From: Sphagnum compactum
Lineage: Eukaryota > Bryophyta > Sphagnopsida > Sphagnales
Assembly (NCBI GenBank): GCA_965153455.1
Contig: OZ234493.1
Span: 22,062,213-22,126,212, forward strand
DNA: 64,000 nt
Direction of reading: 5' to 3'
Positions 1 to 12,906 of this stretch are shown one piece after another. Numbering within the stretch: the stretch's first letter is position 1; every line of letters starts with the position of its first letter. The notes below the pieces were generated by a model. That model ran no database searches and had not been told where the DNA came from. It was given only the letters and a program-made list of their open reading frames with translations. Made by a program: the position numbers and the translations under genes.

Positions 1-2503
1 TTATAAAGTGTAATATGTTTGTGTGCAAAAGGTGGGTGTTTTCAAAAAATGAAATTCTTGAAAGATATTTTTGAAACAGTCATCATCATTTTTTCAAATT
101 TTTTGTTGTGAAACCCATCAAGTATGATGAAGGTTTTTTAAATAGAAAAAATTCATCAATTCTTACATTTAATAACACCATCAAATTAAGGGAGTTCCCA
201 AAGTAAGGACCCTTCAATTTACTTTGAAAAGTCCTTTACTTCAGGTAGGTCTTTACTTCAAAAACTCCCTAATTCTAAGGTGTTACCCTACACAAAAAAT
301 TGCTTTTGGTCAATATAGACACTTCAACAAGCGAAAATTCCCATTAGGCTTTGCAAAGCAAATTTTATACCGAAGGTTAAAAGCTACAGTAAAAAGCAAT
401 GTTGGATGGTTATCAAAAATGGTGTAGCCAAAAAGAAAAGGTCAACCAAACCTCATAATTCCACTACATATAATGGTGATGATAGAACAAAATACCAAAT
501 TGGTCAAAAACTATGCTTTGCCATGAAACCACCTATTCACAACTACATTACATATACTAGGGCTTAGGTGAATCAAACCTTTTTGGATTCAATTTCATTG
601 AGCATCCATGTATCTCCTAATAGCATTACTTCTTCCTACATCCCATCAAAATCCCATAAGTTTTTACAAGAAAGAAAATTCAACCCAATCCCACACCTAA
701 TGAATAAAAAATCAACAATTTCCCAAATGGAAACCAAGTGCAAACCCCAAATTCAAAGCGCCAACCAAGATACTCACTTCATCCCATCCCAGAATCTACT
801 TCCCAAACCCAAGCTTGGTCACTCTTGAGACAATGCCACTAAGAAATCATTCATGAACCCCCTAAATTTTGCGTCATTTTCACCGACAACTTGTAACTAA
901 CATTCTACCATAGACTCTATATCTCCAACACAATGGAATCTCAAAAAACAAAGCCATGCACATAAAACATTCATTTCCAAATGCATTCTACATCAAAACA
1001 ACTCTACTCAGAATCCAAAACAATGTTCATTGAAAAAAAAACTTAGCTCTTGCCAAGATTAAAGGAAAACAAAAAAAGTTGTTCCACTAATGAATCGTCC
1101 TCCTTCAAATAGTTGAAGTTCCAAATCACCATAAAATCTTGCCAACCAATTGGAACCAAGACTCTACGATCCACCATGAAAAGCAAAAAACAAACATGAT
1201 AAACTTGTAAGCTCATATTTTAAAACATGGAGACCAAGATGCCCACATTCTTCTTCCTTCATGATTGTAAACACTTGTAAACATAACATAGAAAATAAAT
1301 ACTATTTGTAGCAAAGCATGATCAACATGAACGGTTATAGTGGTTTATCAAATATTGGATTAAAGCAACACCTTTTGAACTTTTTACCTAAGATTTCCTT
1401 TTAGGTCACAATGGAACCTAATAACTGGTTATTTTCGATTACATATAATTACAAGTTTTTCCAAAAAATCAAATTTCGAATTTTGATATAAAATTGCAAG
1501 GTTTTAAAAAGTTGAAAATTGGTTTTAATATATAATTGCAAATCTCCAAAAAATTCTAAGAACTGTGAGATTAATAGCCTACTATAACTATTAGTCTTTG
1601 GTAAATTATTTTGTGAAAACTTCTAGTTTTTTGAGGATTTTTCAAAAAACTTGAATTGAATGTTCTCTAATTTTTAAAAAAGAAAATACAAAAAAATGGG
1701 ATTGGAGGTTCTTTGATTTCCATTCAAAAAAAAACACTAGAACCTAAGTTATATAAAAAAGAATCATATAACCACCAAACATTAATACAAAGGTCACACA
1801 TTTACTAGGTTGATTATCTTGAACTTTTGGTCTTTGAGTTTTATAAGTAATCAGAGAGGAACTAGGATAGTACAAATTAACTTCAACCATAATTATTTTA
1901 TTTGTAGAAATGTGGATTTTTTTAAAAAGTATTATTTTCAAAGATTTTTTTTATGAAATAAAATAAAAAATCTTCTAGAATACTTTTAAAAATTTATTTT
2001 CAACATGCAATCTTTATTTAATACATAGATAAATAAGATGTATGTTTTTAAAAATTATGGTGGTGTCTTTCTCCCATTTTATGATTTTGTGTATTTTGTC
2101 TATTGCATTTGCATTTCAAAACTTTTTGATCATATCAAGACTTTGGCAGGTATGGAATTTGGACTTTGGAGCTCACTTTTCATTAATTCTCAATTGATCT
2201 AATTCTAAGTTTGTCAAAGATCAATGAATTCAAATTGATTTCTTTTTGGTTTGAAATTCTTGGGTTTTAAGGATTGTGCATCCAACACCTACCATGGTTT
2301 TTCCTTAGTTTTGCAATCTTGACATTTTGGCAAAAGAATTCCAAGAAATTTGCAAAATTAATCAAATTTACACTAGAAAAAAAATTCAAAAATTTTCGAA
2401 CTATTGTTTTCAAAAAAATTAAAAAATTGTTGGAAAAAATCCATTTATTACTTACATTGCATCGTCCATTGGAAACCCATTATGATTTAATTGTGGTTGG
2501 AAC

Positions 2504-2830
2504 TAGTGTTGGGTGGGTATTAAAACTGAAACCTAATAACCAATGATTTCAAAGATGTATAATGATGATTTTCAAAAAAAATCAAATAACCAGTTAATAA
2601 TGAAACACAATTTTCAAAAATTTGAGAATCAATTATGATATACAACCACCTGTCTCAAAAAAAATTTAAAATTGATCAAATAACATTCTACAAAATTGTC
2701 AATTATTTATTGAAAACCATTATTTTTTTAAGCTTTTAAAAGTTACATTATTGGAGGTTTTTTGATTCTGAAAGTTTAAAAAAAAAATTGGAATGGGAAT
2801 TATAAAAAATTAGATAACTACCCAACATTA
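2504..2830. mobile_element. hAT-like non-autonomous element (327 bp)
   Basis: The left end reads tagtgttggg and the right end cccaacatta, an imperfect 10-bp terminal inverted repeat. The flanking 8-mers gttggaac (2496-2503) and tttagaac (2831-2838) agree at 6 of 8 positions, as expected for an old 8-bp target duplication of the hAT superfamily. No transposase frame lies inside. A second element with matching ends lies at 60628-61057, and a truncated relative ends near 1784 with ccaaacatta. Assignment to hAT rests on target-duplication length and end sequence only. Confidence 0.55.
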
Positions 2831-5800
2831 TTTAGAACCACAAACTAAGTCATCAAGGTTCCACCTTAATTACCTATCTTGTAAACCCTCCTATTTACAC
2901 CGCACATTACATAGGCAACTACTTATGTAGGTGGGCAAGTACCATAGGTAAGTAGGTAGAATTTCCACCCAATGTCATTGATAAAAGATGTTTTAACTTA
3001 AGTGGGAAAATTAGTGCATCGGATGGAAAGGTTTTTGACAAATTCATATGGCCTTTGAAGGCATTAAAATTTTATATTAACCACAAACAATAGTGTGTCA
3101 TTGGAGAATATGCATCTTAAAATGAACATTGTGACTTTTACCCACCTAGCCATGAGAAAAAAATGGAAATCGATGTAGACTTAATTCAAATCTTCTAGTA
3201 TGTATGCTTGCAATGTACAAGTGTGGATGGGTGACATTAAACTTAACATAGGGAAATAGGTAGGAGGTTTAATGTTTGTGTTATGGATCTTTGCAATTGA
3301 ATTACTTGCAACATGTGAGTTGTGCGGTGCTTGGGACAAAGGTAGATGGAGAGTTGGAATGTATGAAAACTAATCATATATGTGAGAGATAGTTAGGTGA
3401 AAAAGTCAAATTGGTTCCATCTTTTGATTAAACAATATTTTGAATTGGAACCTTTTTTTCATCCCTAAATGTTTCCAATTGCATTATGCATATTCCCATT
3501 CAAATACGTAATTGTTCCCATTTATGATTCTCAATTCCTCTTAATTAGTTCATTATTGTGTTCCCCATGTGTTTTCATCATTTATCCCATATTCTTTGCT
3601 TAATGTTCATGTATTTCATTCCTCAAGCTCCCATTTGTTCTTTGTATTTGCTTACAATGGCATTATTTTTTAATATTCTTTTCTTAAAATTGTACCATTT
3701 TAACTTGTATAAGTAAGTCAAATTAAAAATGTTATAACATTATCTATCTATAATTATGAAAATTGAATACATTTTTGGCTAATTCAAAAAGATTATCACA
3801 AAAAGAAAACTTGAACTTTGGATGGATTCATAATTAATTAATGTGAATCACAATATCAATGAATGTTGAACTTCCTATATCCAAGTTATTAATGATCATT
3901 GTATGACAAATTATACATCCTTTCAAATGAAATAATAATGTTATGCCCTACTTTGGTATATGCATCTTTAATCATTTTTGCATCATAATCACTTTATTCT
4001 ATGTATTGTATTACAAATTAAGCATCTTCAACACATGCCTATAAAAAATGAATTACTTTTGAAATTTTGATGCCAAAAATAAAATAAACTTGAATATTCA
4101 AAAATATATTCTATTTTTCTTTGAACGAAAACACTCATTTTGGAATTTGAAAACTTTGTGAGCAAAAAAATAAGGGTCTCGTATATTGGTTGTAAGATAA
4201 AAATTATAAATCAATTAGTTATATAATGGGATCATGTTTATTATCAAAGCCCAGATACACTTAATATTGGGTATGCATTGATTTTAAGTATTAAAAAACC
4301 ATTAGGAAAAATATAACATACATGTACAAGGGACTTAGGTATTACTTGTTAATAAGTCCATTTAATTTTTTGTAATTCAAAGTTTGCAAAAGTTTATAAT
4401 GTCACTTTAGGTTTTGAATTTGATTTCAATTTTGGGGGAAAAAAAATGTCACAAAAAGGTTGGGGAAGTTTCTTGGATGAAATAATGAATGTTGTTAAGG
4501 ATTCCTCCTTGGCAATGTGATGTTAAGTTGAGTATATAAAAAGAATCATGATCTTATTTATGTTAAATGGTTGTTTGCCTTGTATACGTGTGCATGTGGA
4601 TAGATTGTGCATCTTTCATTACTCTTCATAGCTTCAACTAAAACTAGAAATAGAAACAAATGTATGATATAAAAATTCAATTCAAACATATTAAAATTTA
4701 AATTAAGTTTAGGGTGGTTTAAATATGTGAATATTAAAATTTAGATGATAATAGGGTGGAAAAATTAAATGCACCCTCACATAATACTCCTTAAACAATA
4801 TCCTATCTAATGCAAAATGTAAAATTTTAACATAGAATCAAAGATATTTTCCTTAGGATTTTCCCTCATAATTTTTTTCCTTTAATACTTTTGAAAATTA
4901 AAAAATTTCTATAAATGATATATTAGTGTGAAAGCTACAAAGATACTATGGTATAGACCATTAACCTTCAGAATGATTGGTGAAACATTATAAAATGTAT
5001 TCATGCACAAATTTTTGAACTTTTTACATTACAAATTTCATCACACAAATTGTATTTGTATTGAAAAATTGATGATAAAATCCCTTCAAATATATAAAAA
5101 TATTTAAATAGTTAATGGATGTTAAATTCTTTTTTTCATCTAGGCCTATTAGGCATTTAGATTACATTTCCATGACATTATTTCAAAGTTTATTTGATTA
5201 TGCAAGCCAATAGTTTCTAAAAGTTCATTAATTCATCTCATGAATGATACTTTATTTTATTCAATGTTTTCACTTCATAATCTAGCATGTTAAGCACATA
5301 TAAAGTTAGCATGATCGATTATCATTTGTGTTTAATGATTTTAATACAAGTATATTTCAGAAATAGATATATCAACATTTACTTATTTTTCAATTAATAC
5401 TTAATAATACTTGGGCTCCTCATTGTTCTACATTATTAGCAACAATCAATCTAACATAAGGTTGGAATATTGATATATTTTCATTTATTTTAATAAGTTT
5501 ACAATATCAAAACAAAATTCAATGATCATATAGATTTTCCGTGAAATCATTTATGCCTCCATTCATTTATATTCCAAAATTCAATTTATGACAATCTTTA
5601 ATCTACAATGTTTGAGGTGGGTGTTATAAGGTGGATTTTCAACTTGCAATTTTAAGTTCCTAAATTTAGTCAATACCATGTGAAATAATATGTGGAAATA
5701 TATTATGTTAGAAATCGTGTCATAATAATGTGTTTACCCATCATGATGGTAAAATTATTTTTTAATCATGTCGATGACATTATTGTTTAAAAAAAAGACA

Positions 5801-7014
5801 GTGTCATGACAATTTCATATTATGTTTTTTATTATATCATGGTAATTTTCATGTTTATGTTTATTCATAATGTTTTGGCAATTTGTGAAATGATCTAATC
5901 AAATTTGTTATGTGGAAATTTGTGTGTTTTTGTTCATTGATCATATTTTGACAATTTTTGAACTTATAGAATCAAATTTGTCATGAATTTTTTTGTGTAA
6001 ATGTGCATTGTTCAATATTCATGTTGCATTTCACAATTTGTGTTGTTGTGTCATTTTAATTGTTTTGCAAGATAATTATTTTTTTGTTCAATATCATGTG
6101 ACCTAAATTGAATTCAAGTATGTGTTGGGAGGACCAAAAAAATTCAATTTCTACATGTGATGATTCAAAAGTGATGATATGAAAAGGCAAATATAAAAAG
6201 ACATTCATGTGAAATCATCTTTAGAAATTGTCATTGAAAATGGACAATTTAGAGAACCTAAAGTTGCTCCCCTTAAGCCAACTCTTGTGTATCATTATCA
6301 TTAGAATTATGGATTAGTTCGAAATAGGCCCATGAGATAATAATCTTAAATTATAATGGAGTTCATATTTACCTAGTTTTCACTTTGTTGCTAATTATTT
6401 ACATGTATAAAATGTCCATCACCTGTGTGAAATTTTCTTTTGTGTTACAATACCCCAAGATTTCATTGACCACTACGCAAAAGCAACAATGTTACTAACA
6501 AATATATGTACTATCTTTGCAGAGTCACCAACGCATTTATGACACCATTTTGCATAGAAACATACATTATGAGCCATCTTCCAACTTGAGTTTAACCTTT
6601 TTTTTTTTTTCCTAAGGCAACTTCCTTTTCCTTTACTAACATTTTTTTATTTCCCAAGAGTCATCACCTTTTTTTTCAACATTTTCACCACCATGGTTTA
6701 GAATTTCCTAATATCTTATGAACTATTCGTTGACAAAGAAATATAATTGTGCCATCCGTTTTTCTCCAGTTTTTAAAAAAAAAAAAACATGAACACACCT
6801 TCAACTAATTGAAGTTTATGGCAAAAATGTACTAAATTATAAACATGTTCAAATCACATTAACATATGAGTGCTTTAGAATGCATCTACCAATTGAAAGA
6901 GCCTTAATGTTCACACAAACATTTCATGTTTTGTTATGTGTTATGATTAGAACTCAACATTATTATTTAAACATTTCCATCTATTACATTATAATGGAAC
7001 TTGTATACATTAAT

Positions 7015-7400
7015 TTGAGCTTTGCGTTGTTACACACTACCAATGACAATCAACTGTTTTATTTTTTCTTATGTTTTCATTTGGTTTTCAATTATTCATC
7101 ATTATTTATGTCAATGTCAAACTTAATTTAAATTAATATACAATTCATGGACTTGAAAAAACACATGTTAATTTGTTTTTTCATATCCATGTTGGTGAAT
7201 AGGGGAAAATAGTGAGGTAGTTATAAAATGGAGGTATTTATTAGGAAAGGTGGGAAATAATTATTAAGAAGTTCATAGGAAGAGGAAGCAATTATTAAAA
7301 AAAGATTGAAATAGTTAGGCTTGACAATGAGGTAGCTATTTTGAAATTGTTTTTGGAATGGTCCATGGACAACCATATGAAGGATTCCGAAAAATCCCCA
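7015..7400 (+). repeat. Dispersed repeat family C, copy 1
   Basis: This stretch aligns along most of its length with 30950-31315: shared blocks include catatccatgt, ggtccatggacaacc-like and tttcaattattcatcatta-like segments in the same order. A third copy, inverted, lies at about 61670-61840 and 62430-62485. The family is non-coding and AT-rich, with no terminal repeats that I can define, so it is probably a fragment of a larger or solo element. Confidence 0.55.
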
Positions 7401-8672
7401 TATACCAGTTTTGATTACTTATCATTTGAACATTTCCATCTATTATACTATAATGGTTGTATATATTAATTTGGATGAATTACAACCATTAAATAATGTG
7501 AAATTAAGTTTGGACATATAAACATGCACATGATACAAAGGGAGGAGGGGGGAACAAAAAGAGGAAGTATACCCCTTCTTTATTACAACAAGGTTTTTGA
7601 AATATTGGGAAGTTTTTTAAGTTATAGGAGGAACCTCTAGTTCTAGGTCTTAAAATTTTCAAGGGATTGGTTTTAGTTTAGTTTTGACTTTTATTTTACA
7701 AAAATCAAATATATGTTTGGTTCTAATTTTTTAATTTAGGGGGAGATTTTGGTTTTGATCCCTTTAAAATTTCAAATTAACTTGGTTCAAAATTTCTAAT
7801 TAACTTGGTTCCAATTTTAGATCCATAACCTCTAGTTTTGGGTAACCTTTGGTTTTAGTTTCAATATGCAAAACACAAAAATCTTCAATGTGAAAAATTT
7901 GAGCTTTTATTCCAAGAAAAGAAAAGGTTATTACAAAGGTTTGAAAATGTCAAATTAGCTTATTTTTACATTCTAAACTACACTAGATGTTCGAAGGTCC
8001 AAAGAAATTAAATAAACAATAATGCGAAAACCTAAACTATTATTCTTGGATAGACCCCCAACTTTTATTGTGGAAAATGTCCCCAATTTTTTATCTATTA
8101 GTTGTTTTGGTTGGTAGCCAAATTTGGCAAGGTCCTTTTTTGGACATTGTTATTGTTATACCACCTACCTCACCAAATGAAGAAAAACCTTGTTCTAGAT
8201 ATGGGAAAGAGTAGTTAGCAAGACAATTTGCAATAATATAACAAAATGCACATTTTAATTTCAAACATTGTGATAGTTCACTTGTTGAATGATTTCAAAT
8301 TTTTTTTGATGTACAAGGTCTGAATCTAGGTGAAAACACATTATGGCGATCCCCTTTTAGCCTTTTTTGATATAATATTATAGTATATACCTTCTGATCT
8401 AATGCATTTAATTTTGGGTTTAAGTTTTGTTGTTCATGCTTTAAGATTGAATATCCAAAAAATTCATTGACACCATTAACTTAACATCATGGCAAGCCCA
8501 ATACGGTCTATTATAGAAAACCAAGAGAACCAAATCAGAACAAGGTGATTTCACATCATATTTTGTTAAACAAAGGGGGAAATACTAATGTTGAAAGTGT
8601 GATTAGCCCCTTCAAAAGAAAGATTGCCTTAATCCCCTTCAGACCACTACCTTCAACATTAATCTTAGTTAA

Positions 8673-8891
8673 CCATTTTCCCATTTTAATACTTATGGGC
8701 ATGATACAGATCATTGTTTCACATTACACCCAAAACCATGGAATAAATTACAATTACAAATTGTTAATGTTAACAAAGGACATGATTCCGAGAAAGACCA
8801 TAAAAGGAAAGGTGCCATCAACAAGGGTTTAACACCCAAGTCAACACTAAGTCAACCCAATAGCCTTGAAGCGAGATTCACACATTTTTAA
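8673..8891 (+). pseudogene. Gag-like retrotransposon fragment (decayed)
   Basis: A 73-codon open stretch reads FSHFNTYGHDTDHCFTLHP near its start, followed by a Lys/Asn-rich tail. GHDTDHC has the His-x4-Cys spacing of the second half of a CCHC zinc knuckle, and the surrounding words are typical of plant LTR-retrotransposon gag proteins. The first two cysteines of the knuckle are missing, there is no start, and I find no protease or polymerase frame nearby. It is at most a scrap of an element. Downstream (about 9155-9238) the motif gaagctcaagtgtaagaacc is repeated with a 42-bp offset. Confidence 0.35.
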
Positions 8892-10159
8892 TCTTTCATT
8901 ATGAATATGGCATTTCAAGTGAAATTGGGTACACTAGTTTCATAACCAATGAAAGGCAAATCATCACCATTTGATCATAATGATGATTGGGTTATTTTGG
9001 TAAAGCACAATTTGTAGGTTTTGTGGTAAACCATGATGTTATGCTAGATCTTCTTTCGAGGAAATCAGGACCCGCATGTACATGGTAGTGGAAACCATGA
9101 TAGGGTTTCAAGTCATGTCAAAATGTTTTTGACGATTGCACCATTGATAAGAATGAAGCTCAAGTGTAAGAACCACATGGTGTTATGAAGAATTATGAAG
9201 CTCAGGTGTAAGAACCACATGGTGTCGATGAACAATTAGATCTTCAATGTGGTGAGGCTCAACATCAGGCTTCAGACAGACTGTCTTGCTTGCTGTGCAG
9301 AATCTGTCAATCAACACATTGTTTTCCACAGAGCAGACTGAAAAGGAGTTCTGAGGGGTGGGGGCTACCTGAAGGACATGAAGACCTGTACAAATCTCTG
9401 GTCCTTGTTGGTGGACCCAAATCCCCCAAATGAAAAGATAAAGAGCTGCAAGACAACAATCTCAGGTACACACGAAGGCCCTCTCTTAGTAGCAACAAGT
9501 TGTTGAATGTCAAGTTTTGCAGCAAGAGTTGAGCATCTCTGTCAATGAGCTTAGGTCTTCCAGTCAGAGATTGAGCCTGCAAGCCCAAATTGCTGCACGA
9601 GGGCTCGAGCTCCTCCAGTTACATGCCCACACCATATGTCGCTGATCAACATGAGCAAGACAACGATACTCTTGACACAGTGTTTTGTTGATTGCTGTTG
9701 GAAACCCATCTTGTGAGAGTGTTTCTAACTGACTAAGTTCCTCAAACTTTTTGTCATTTTCCTCATGCCTAGCATCTCTACAGCAACCACAAGTATGAGC
9801 TGATTTTGGCAGATTCTCTATATCTTTTGCTGAGAAAAAAGGCTATAGCTGACCTCTAATCAAGTGCAGGAGATGAGCATTGAGGGCTATTCATTCATGA
9901 CAGAAATGAATGGGGATCTCACTGCGACAACATGCTGCTGCCACCATCAAGTTGTCATCACCAAGTATGACCTTGAAAGGGGGAAATACCAGCAGTGCTT
10001 ATGTCTGTGAATGTAAGCAGCCATTGCAACAGATGGCACAAGCAAACAATCGAGATCCTAACTTTGAAGTAGTTCACATTCAGTCTACAGAGACTACATG
10101 AAAGGTCCCAAAACCAAACAGCACAGTTCACTATGAATTAGTGTGCCACTGGTTATGCA

Positions 10160-10810
10160 AACTATGACTTCAATTTGTGCTAAAAACTCTGAGCCTCACT
10201 TGTGCAGAGAGATTGGTTATCCAGTCCACAAGATTCCATTCAGCTTCAGAACTGTTGAAGCTCTTCTCTGTCAATGTGTGTAATGTATTCAACATTCATA
10301 AGCATTCTCAATAACCAATGTTAGCAAAAATCACACTAGATTCCACCCATCAGAGTGTTTCAGTGGCAAAATGTTCACCATTCACCACACTAGAGATGAA
10401 GATTTCCACAATACTTAGGATCAAGGAAACAATTGGCGCCATTAGGTGCAGAGGAGGGACATTATTAGGGCCATCTTCAAGTAAGCATACCAGGCCAAAG
10501 TCTGTGACCCTTGCTACCAGATTGCCATTGAAATCCTTGTGTACAAGAGTTCTGGTGTGGAGATCTGTAACTCTGCATTCACACCACCCCCAATAGCCCA
10601 TAAATTGATGAATGCTGGAACCCAGTAGATCCCTGAGTCAGAAATTCCTTGTCAATTCTTTGGTGACACAAGAACTTGCAATTATGGGACATATTGCACA
10701 CACTCTAAGTGGCTTCTATACTGGCAGAATTCAACTCTGTTGCAGTTACATTACTGAGCCTGAAAACCACCACAGAATGAATGTTCATACCTTTTGGCTG
10801 CATCAAGGGC
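10160..10810 (-). pseudogene. Receptor-like kinase domain relic
   Basis: Reading the minus strand in shifting frames gives kinase motifs in the right order: KEFLTQGSTGFQHSSIYGLLG (the E-F-L-T ... H-x-x-I ... L-L-G region), then VHKDFNGNL and VARVTDFGLVCLLEDG (catalytic-loop position and DFG), then LDPKYCGNLHL (the GYLDPEY activation segment), then EWNLVDW (the N-L-V-x-W of helix F-G). This is the order in plant receptor-like kinases. Changes of frame and stop codons separate the blocks, and the catalytic HRD is degraded, so no functional protein is encoded. I could not follow the relic convincingly below about 10160, although similar composition continues to about 9250. It abuts the minisatellite at 10815. 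Confidence 0.6.
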
Positions 10811-10814
10811 AATT

Positions 10815-11254
10815 GCCACAATAAACGTCACATATTGTACATTGTAATGGACATTGTAATGCAATATACGCCACAATAAACGTCTCACATATTGTAATGG
10901 TCGTTGTAGTGTAATATATGCCACAATAAACCCCACATATTGTACATTGTAATGGTTGTTGTAATGTTATATATGCCACAATAAACGTCACACTATTGTA
11001 TATTGTAATGGTCGTTGTAATGTAATATATATGCCACAATAAACGTCACATAGTGTACATTGTAATGGTCGTTGTAATGTAATATATATGCCACAATAAA
11101 CACCACATATTGTACATTGTAATGTAATATATGTCACAATAAACATCACATATTGTACATTGTAATGTAATATACGCCACATATTGTGCATTGTAATGGT
11201 CATTTTAATGTAACATATGCCACAATAAACGTCACATATTGTATATTGTAATGG
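10815..11254. repeat. Minisatellite, about nine 43-58-bp units
   Basis: Units start at about 10815, 10870, 10920, 10975, 11033, 11090, 11133, 11176 and 11219. A full unit opens with gccacaataaacgtcacata, continues ttgtacattgtaatggtcg and ends ttgtaatgtaatatat. Units of 55-58 bp carry the whole motif; three of 43 bp have lost an internal block. Short minus-strand open frames arise from the repetition and are not credible genes. Confidence 0.9.
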
Positions 11255-11362
11255 ATGAAACCACAAAGTTGACCTCACACACGTCATGAGCAGCGACTTT
11301 TTGTGTGAGAGAACTCACATTTCTCCTGAAGTGATAATCGCATCCTTAGAATGCCATGCCAT

Positions 11363-11621
11363 GATAGATAGATAGATAGATAGATGCCATACAAGCTTAG
11401 GTTCAATTTCATGCCTAAAATTAGACCCACTTTACACACTATGAGTCAAGGCCAATGTTCCATCATTTATATATATCTTGATTGCAATGTTGTAGCATTT
11501 ATTGGCCTTGCCTACCAAGGCAAGAAAGAAGGATATGTGTGTTGAGATTCATTACCTAGAGAGTATTATAATAGCTTAAGGGATTTTGGCCCCTACTAGG
11601 TAATAATAATAATAATAATAG
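11363..11621. repeat. Simple repeats (GATA)n and (AAT)n
   Basis: A short GATA tract lies at 11363-11385 and an AAT/ATA tract at about 11602-11621. They flank the start of dispersed repeat family D. Confidence 0.8.
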
Positions 11622-11760
11622 GTCTATTTTTTATTTTAGTTTTTATATGAGGATTTTTGAAAGATCGATATTTTGGCTTATGTTGAAACTTGAGAGATTA
11701 GTTACAGAGTTGTAATATATCTTGAAGGATTTTTGGTTTCTTGGAGAAGGGTTTTTTTTT
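11502..11760 (+). repeat. Dispersed repeat family D, copy 1
   Basis: The reverse complement of 60360-60575 matches this stretch closely and in order: ttggccttgcctacc, ttaagggattttggccccta, ctaggtaataat, atgaggatttttgaaagat and gatattttggctt-like blocks. The two copies are therefore an old inverted pair about 49 kb apart. No open frame or terminal repeat is evident. Confidence 0.65.
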
Positions 11761-12087
11761 TGAAGATTAATAATATTTTTGCATGGTGAAATATTTGAGT
11801 GTTTCCATATTTCTTCTTTTTTTGAGTTGTTTCTAAACAATATAAAATATAAATATCCCCGTCCTGGAAAAAACCAAAATCAAGGTCTTTGAGTCCAAAT
11901 TTTTTAAAAAATAAATTAAAAAGAAATAAATTCAAACTACTAAATCCAGCAATTTCATTGGCCATAACATTTTTTTTTTCTAGCACACCTACACACACAA
12001 GCCTATTGAACACCCTCCGTATATATACTAATACAAATACTAAAACCCTTGTATGTATGTGTACAGATAGACAGGGTTTAAAAAAAG

Positions 12088-12295
12088 GGTCCATTTTTTA
12101 TTTTGCTAGTAGTGCAAATTGGACTAATTTGGCTAATTTTTTTGGGAAAAATTCTCCAAATTTTTTATATCAAAGAAATTGAAAAAAAAGGGGTCCATTT
12201 AAAAAAAAAATTTGCTAGTGTAAATTGGACTAATTTTGCTAAATGTTTTTGGAAAGATTCGCCAAATTTTTGATATCACAAAATTGGAAAAAAAG
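12088..12295 (+). repeat. Two tandem copies of a roughly 105-bp AT-rich unit
   Basis: The blocks 12088-12190 and 12191-12295 share ggtccattt, tgctagt, aaattggacta and a final attggaaaaaaaag-type end. A related single block lies at 30666-30740 (gtaaattcgactaattttt). The array sits in the distal promoter side of the CGR gene. Confidence 0.6.
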
Positions 12296-12906
12296 AGAAA
12301 AAGAAAAACTCTGGTAGGTGGGGAAGCTGGGGGGGGCGGGAGAACAAGACGTTTGCGTATTTTAATACATAAATACATACGTGTACAAAATCACGATACG
12401 TACATACGTACATACGCTCCTTCTGGATGTCACTCTTCTATCGTGAGCTTTGCTTTTCATGCTTGCTCTCTGCTGAGGCTTCTTCAAGGCTGCGCTGCGG
12501 AGCTGCCGCATTTGCATTTGGGTAAGTCGCAGCAACTTCATGTCTGTATTTTAGAGATCTTTGGAGCAAATGTGTTTGAGTTTTGTGTAGTTTTGAGCAC
12601 TGGGTTTTGACTCCCATTTTTCCTTCCCATTTTGAAGATTTTTCCGAAAATGTGTGTGCAGGGATCGGAGTTTGATGTGTATGGATTGCTGGTGTTGTTC
12701 GCGGTGTTGTTGAGTTCAGAGTAAGGTGAAACTTGTTTCAAAAAAAATTTCTTGTATTTTTTTTTCTGGTTGTGATTTTTTTAATTTGGGTGGAAGCAAT
12801 GCAAGCATCTTTGACTGAGGGGGTGGGATGTTTGCGTGATTGGGGTGGGGGAAGGGAATAGTGGAGTAGAAGAAAAGAAGAAGCAGCAGCAGAGAGGGCA
12901 GCCCAA

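Larger units (their letters stand above)
1..8500. other. AT-rich gene-less stretch with decayed repeats
   Basis: I see no supportable gene here. The open frames are short, with A/T-driven composition (runs of Lys, Asn, Ile, Phe), and none resembles a family I know. The stretch holds an hAT-like short element at 2504-2830, a relic of the same family ending near 1784, and one copy of a dispersed repeat at about 7015-7400; these are listed separately. Between about 2900 and 6900 I find only AT-rich sequence with poly-A and poly-T runs. Confidence 0.6.

Noticed and set aside
10815-11254. CRISPR-like regularly spaced repeat
   Set aside because: Units are contiguous with no unique spacers, and the organism is a plant; it is a minisatellite.
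12236-12610. 124-codon plus-strand open frame upstream of the CGR gene
   Set aside because: No family resemblance; it begins inside a tandem AT-rich repeat and ends in the probable leader of the methyltransferase gene.
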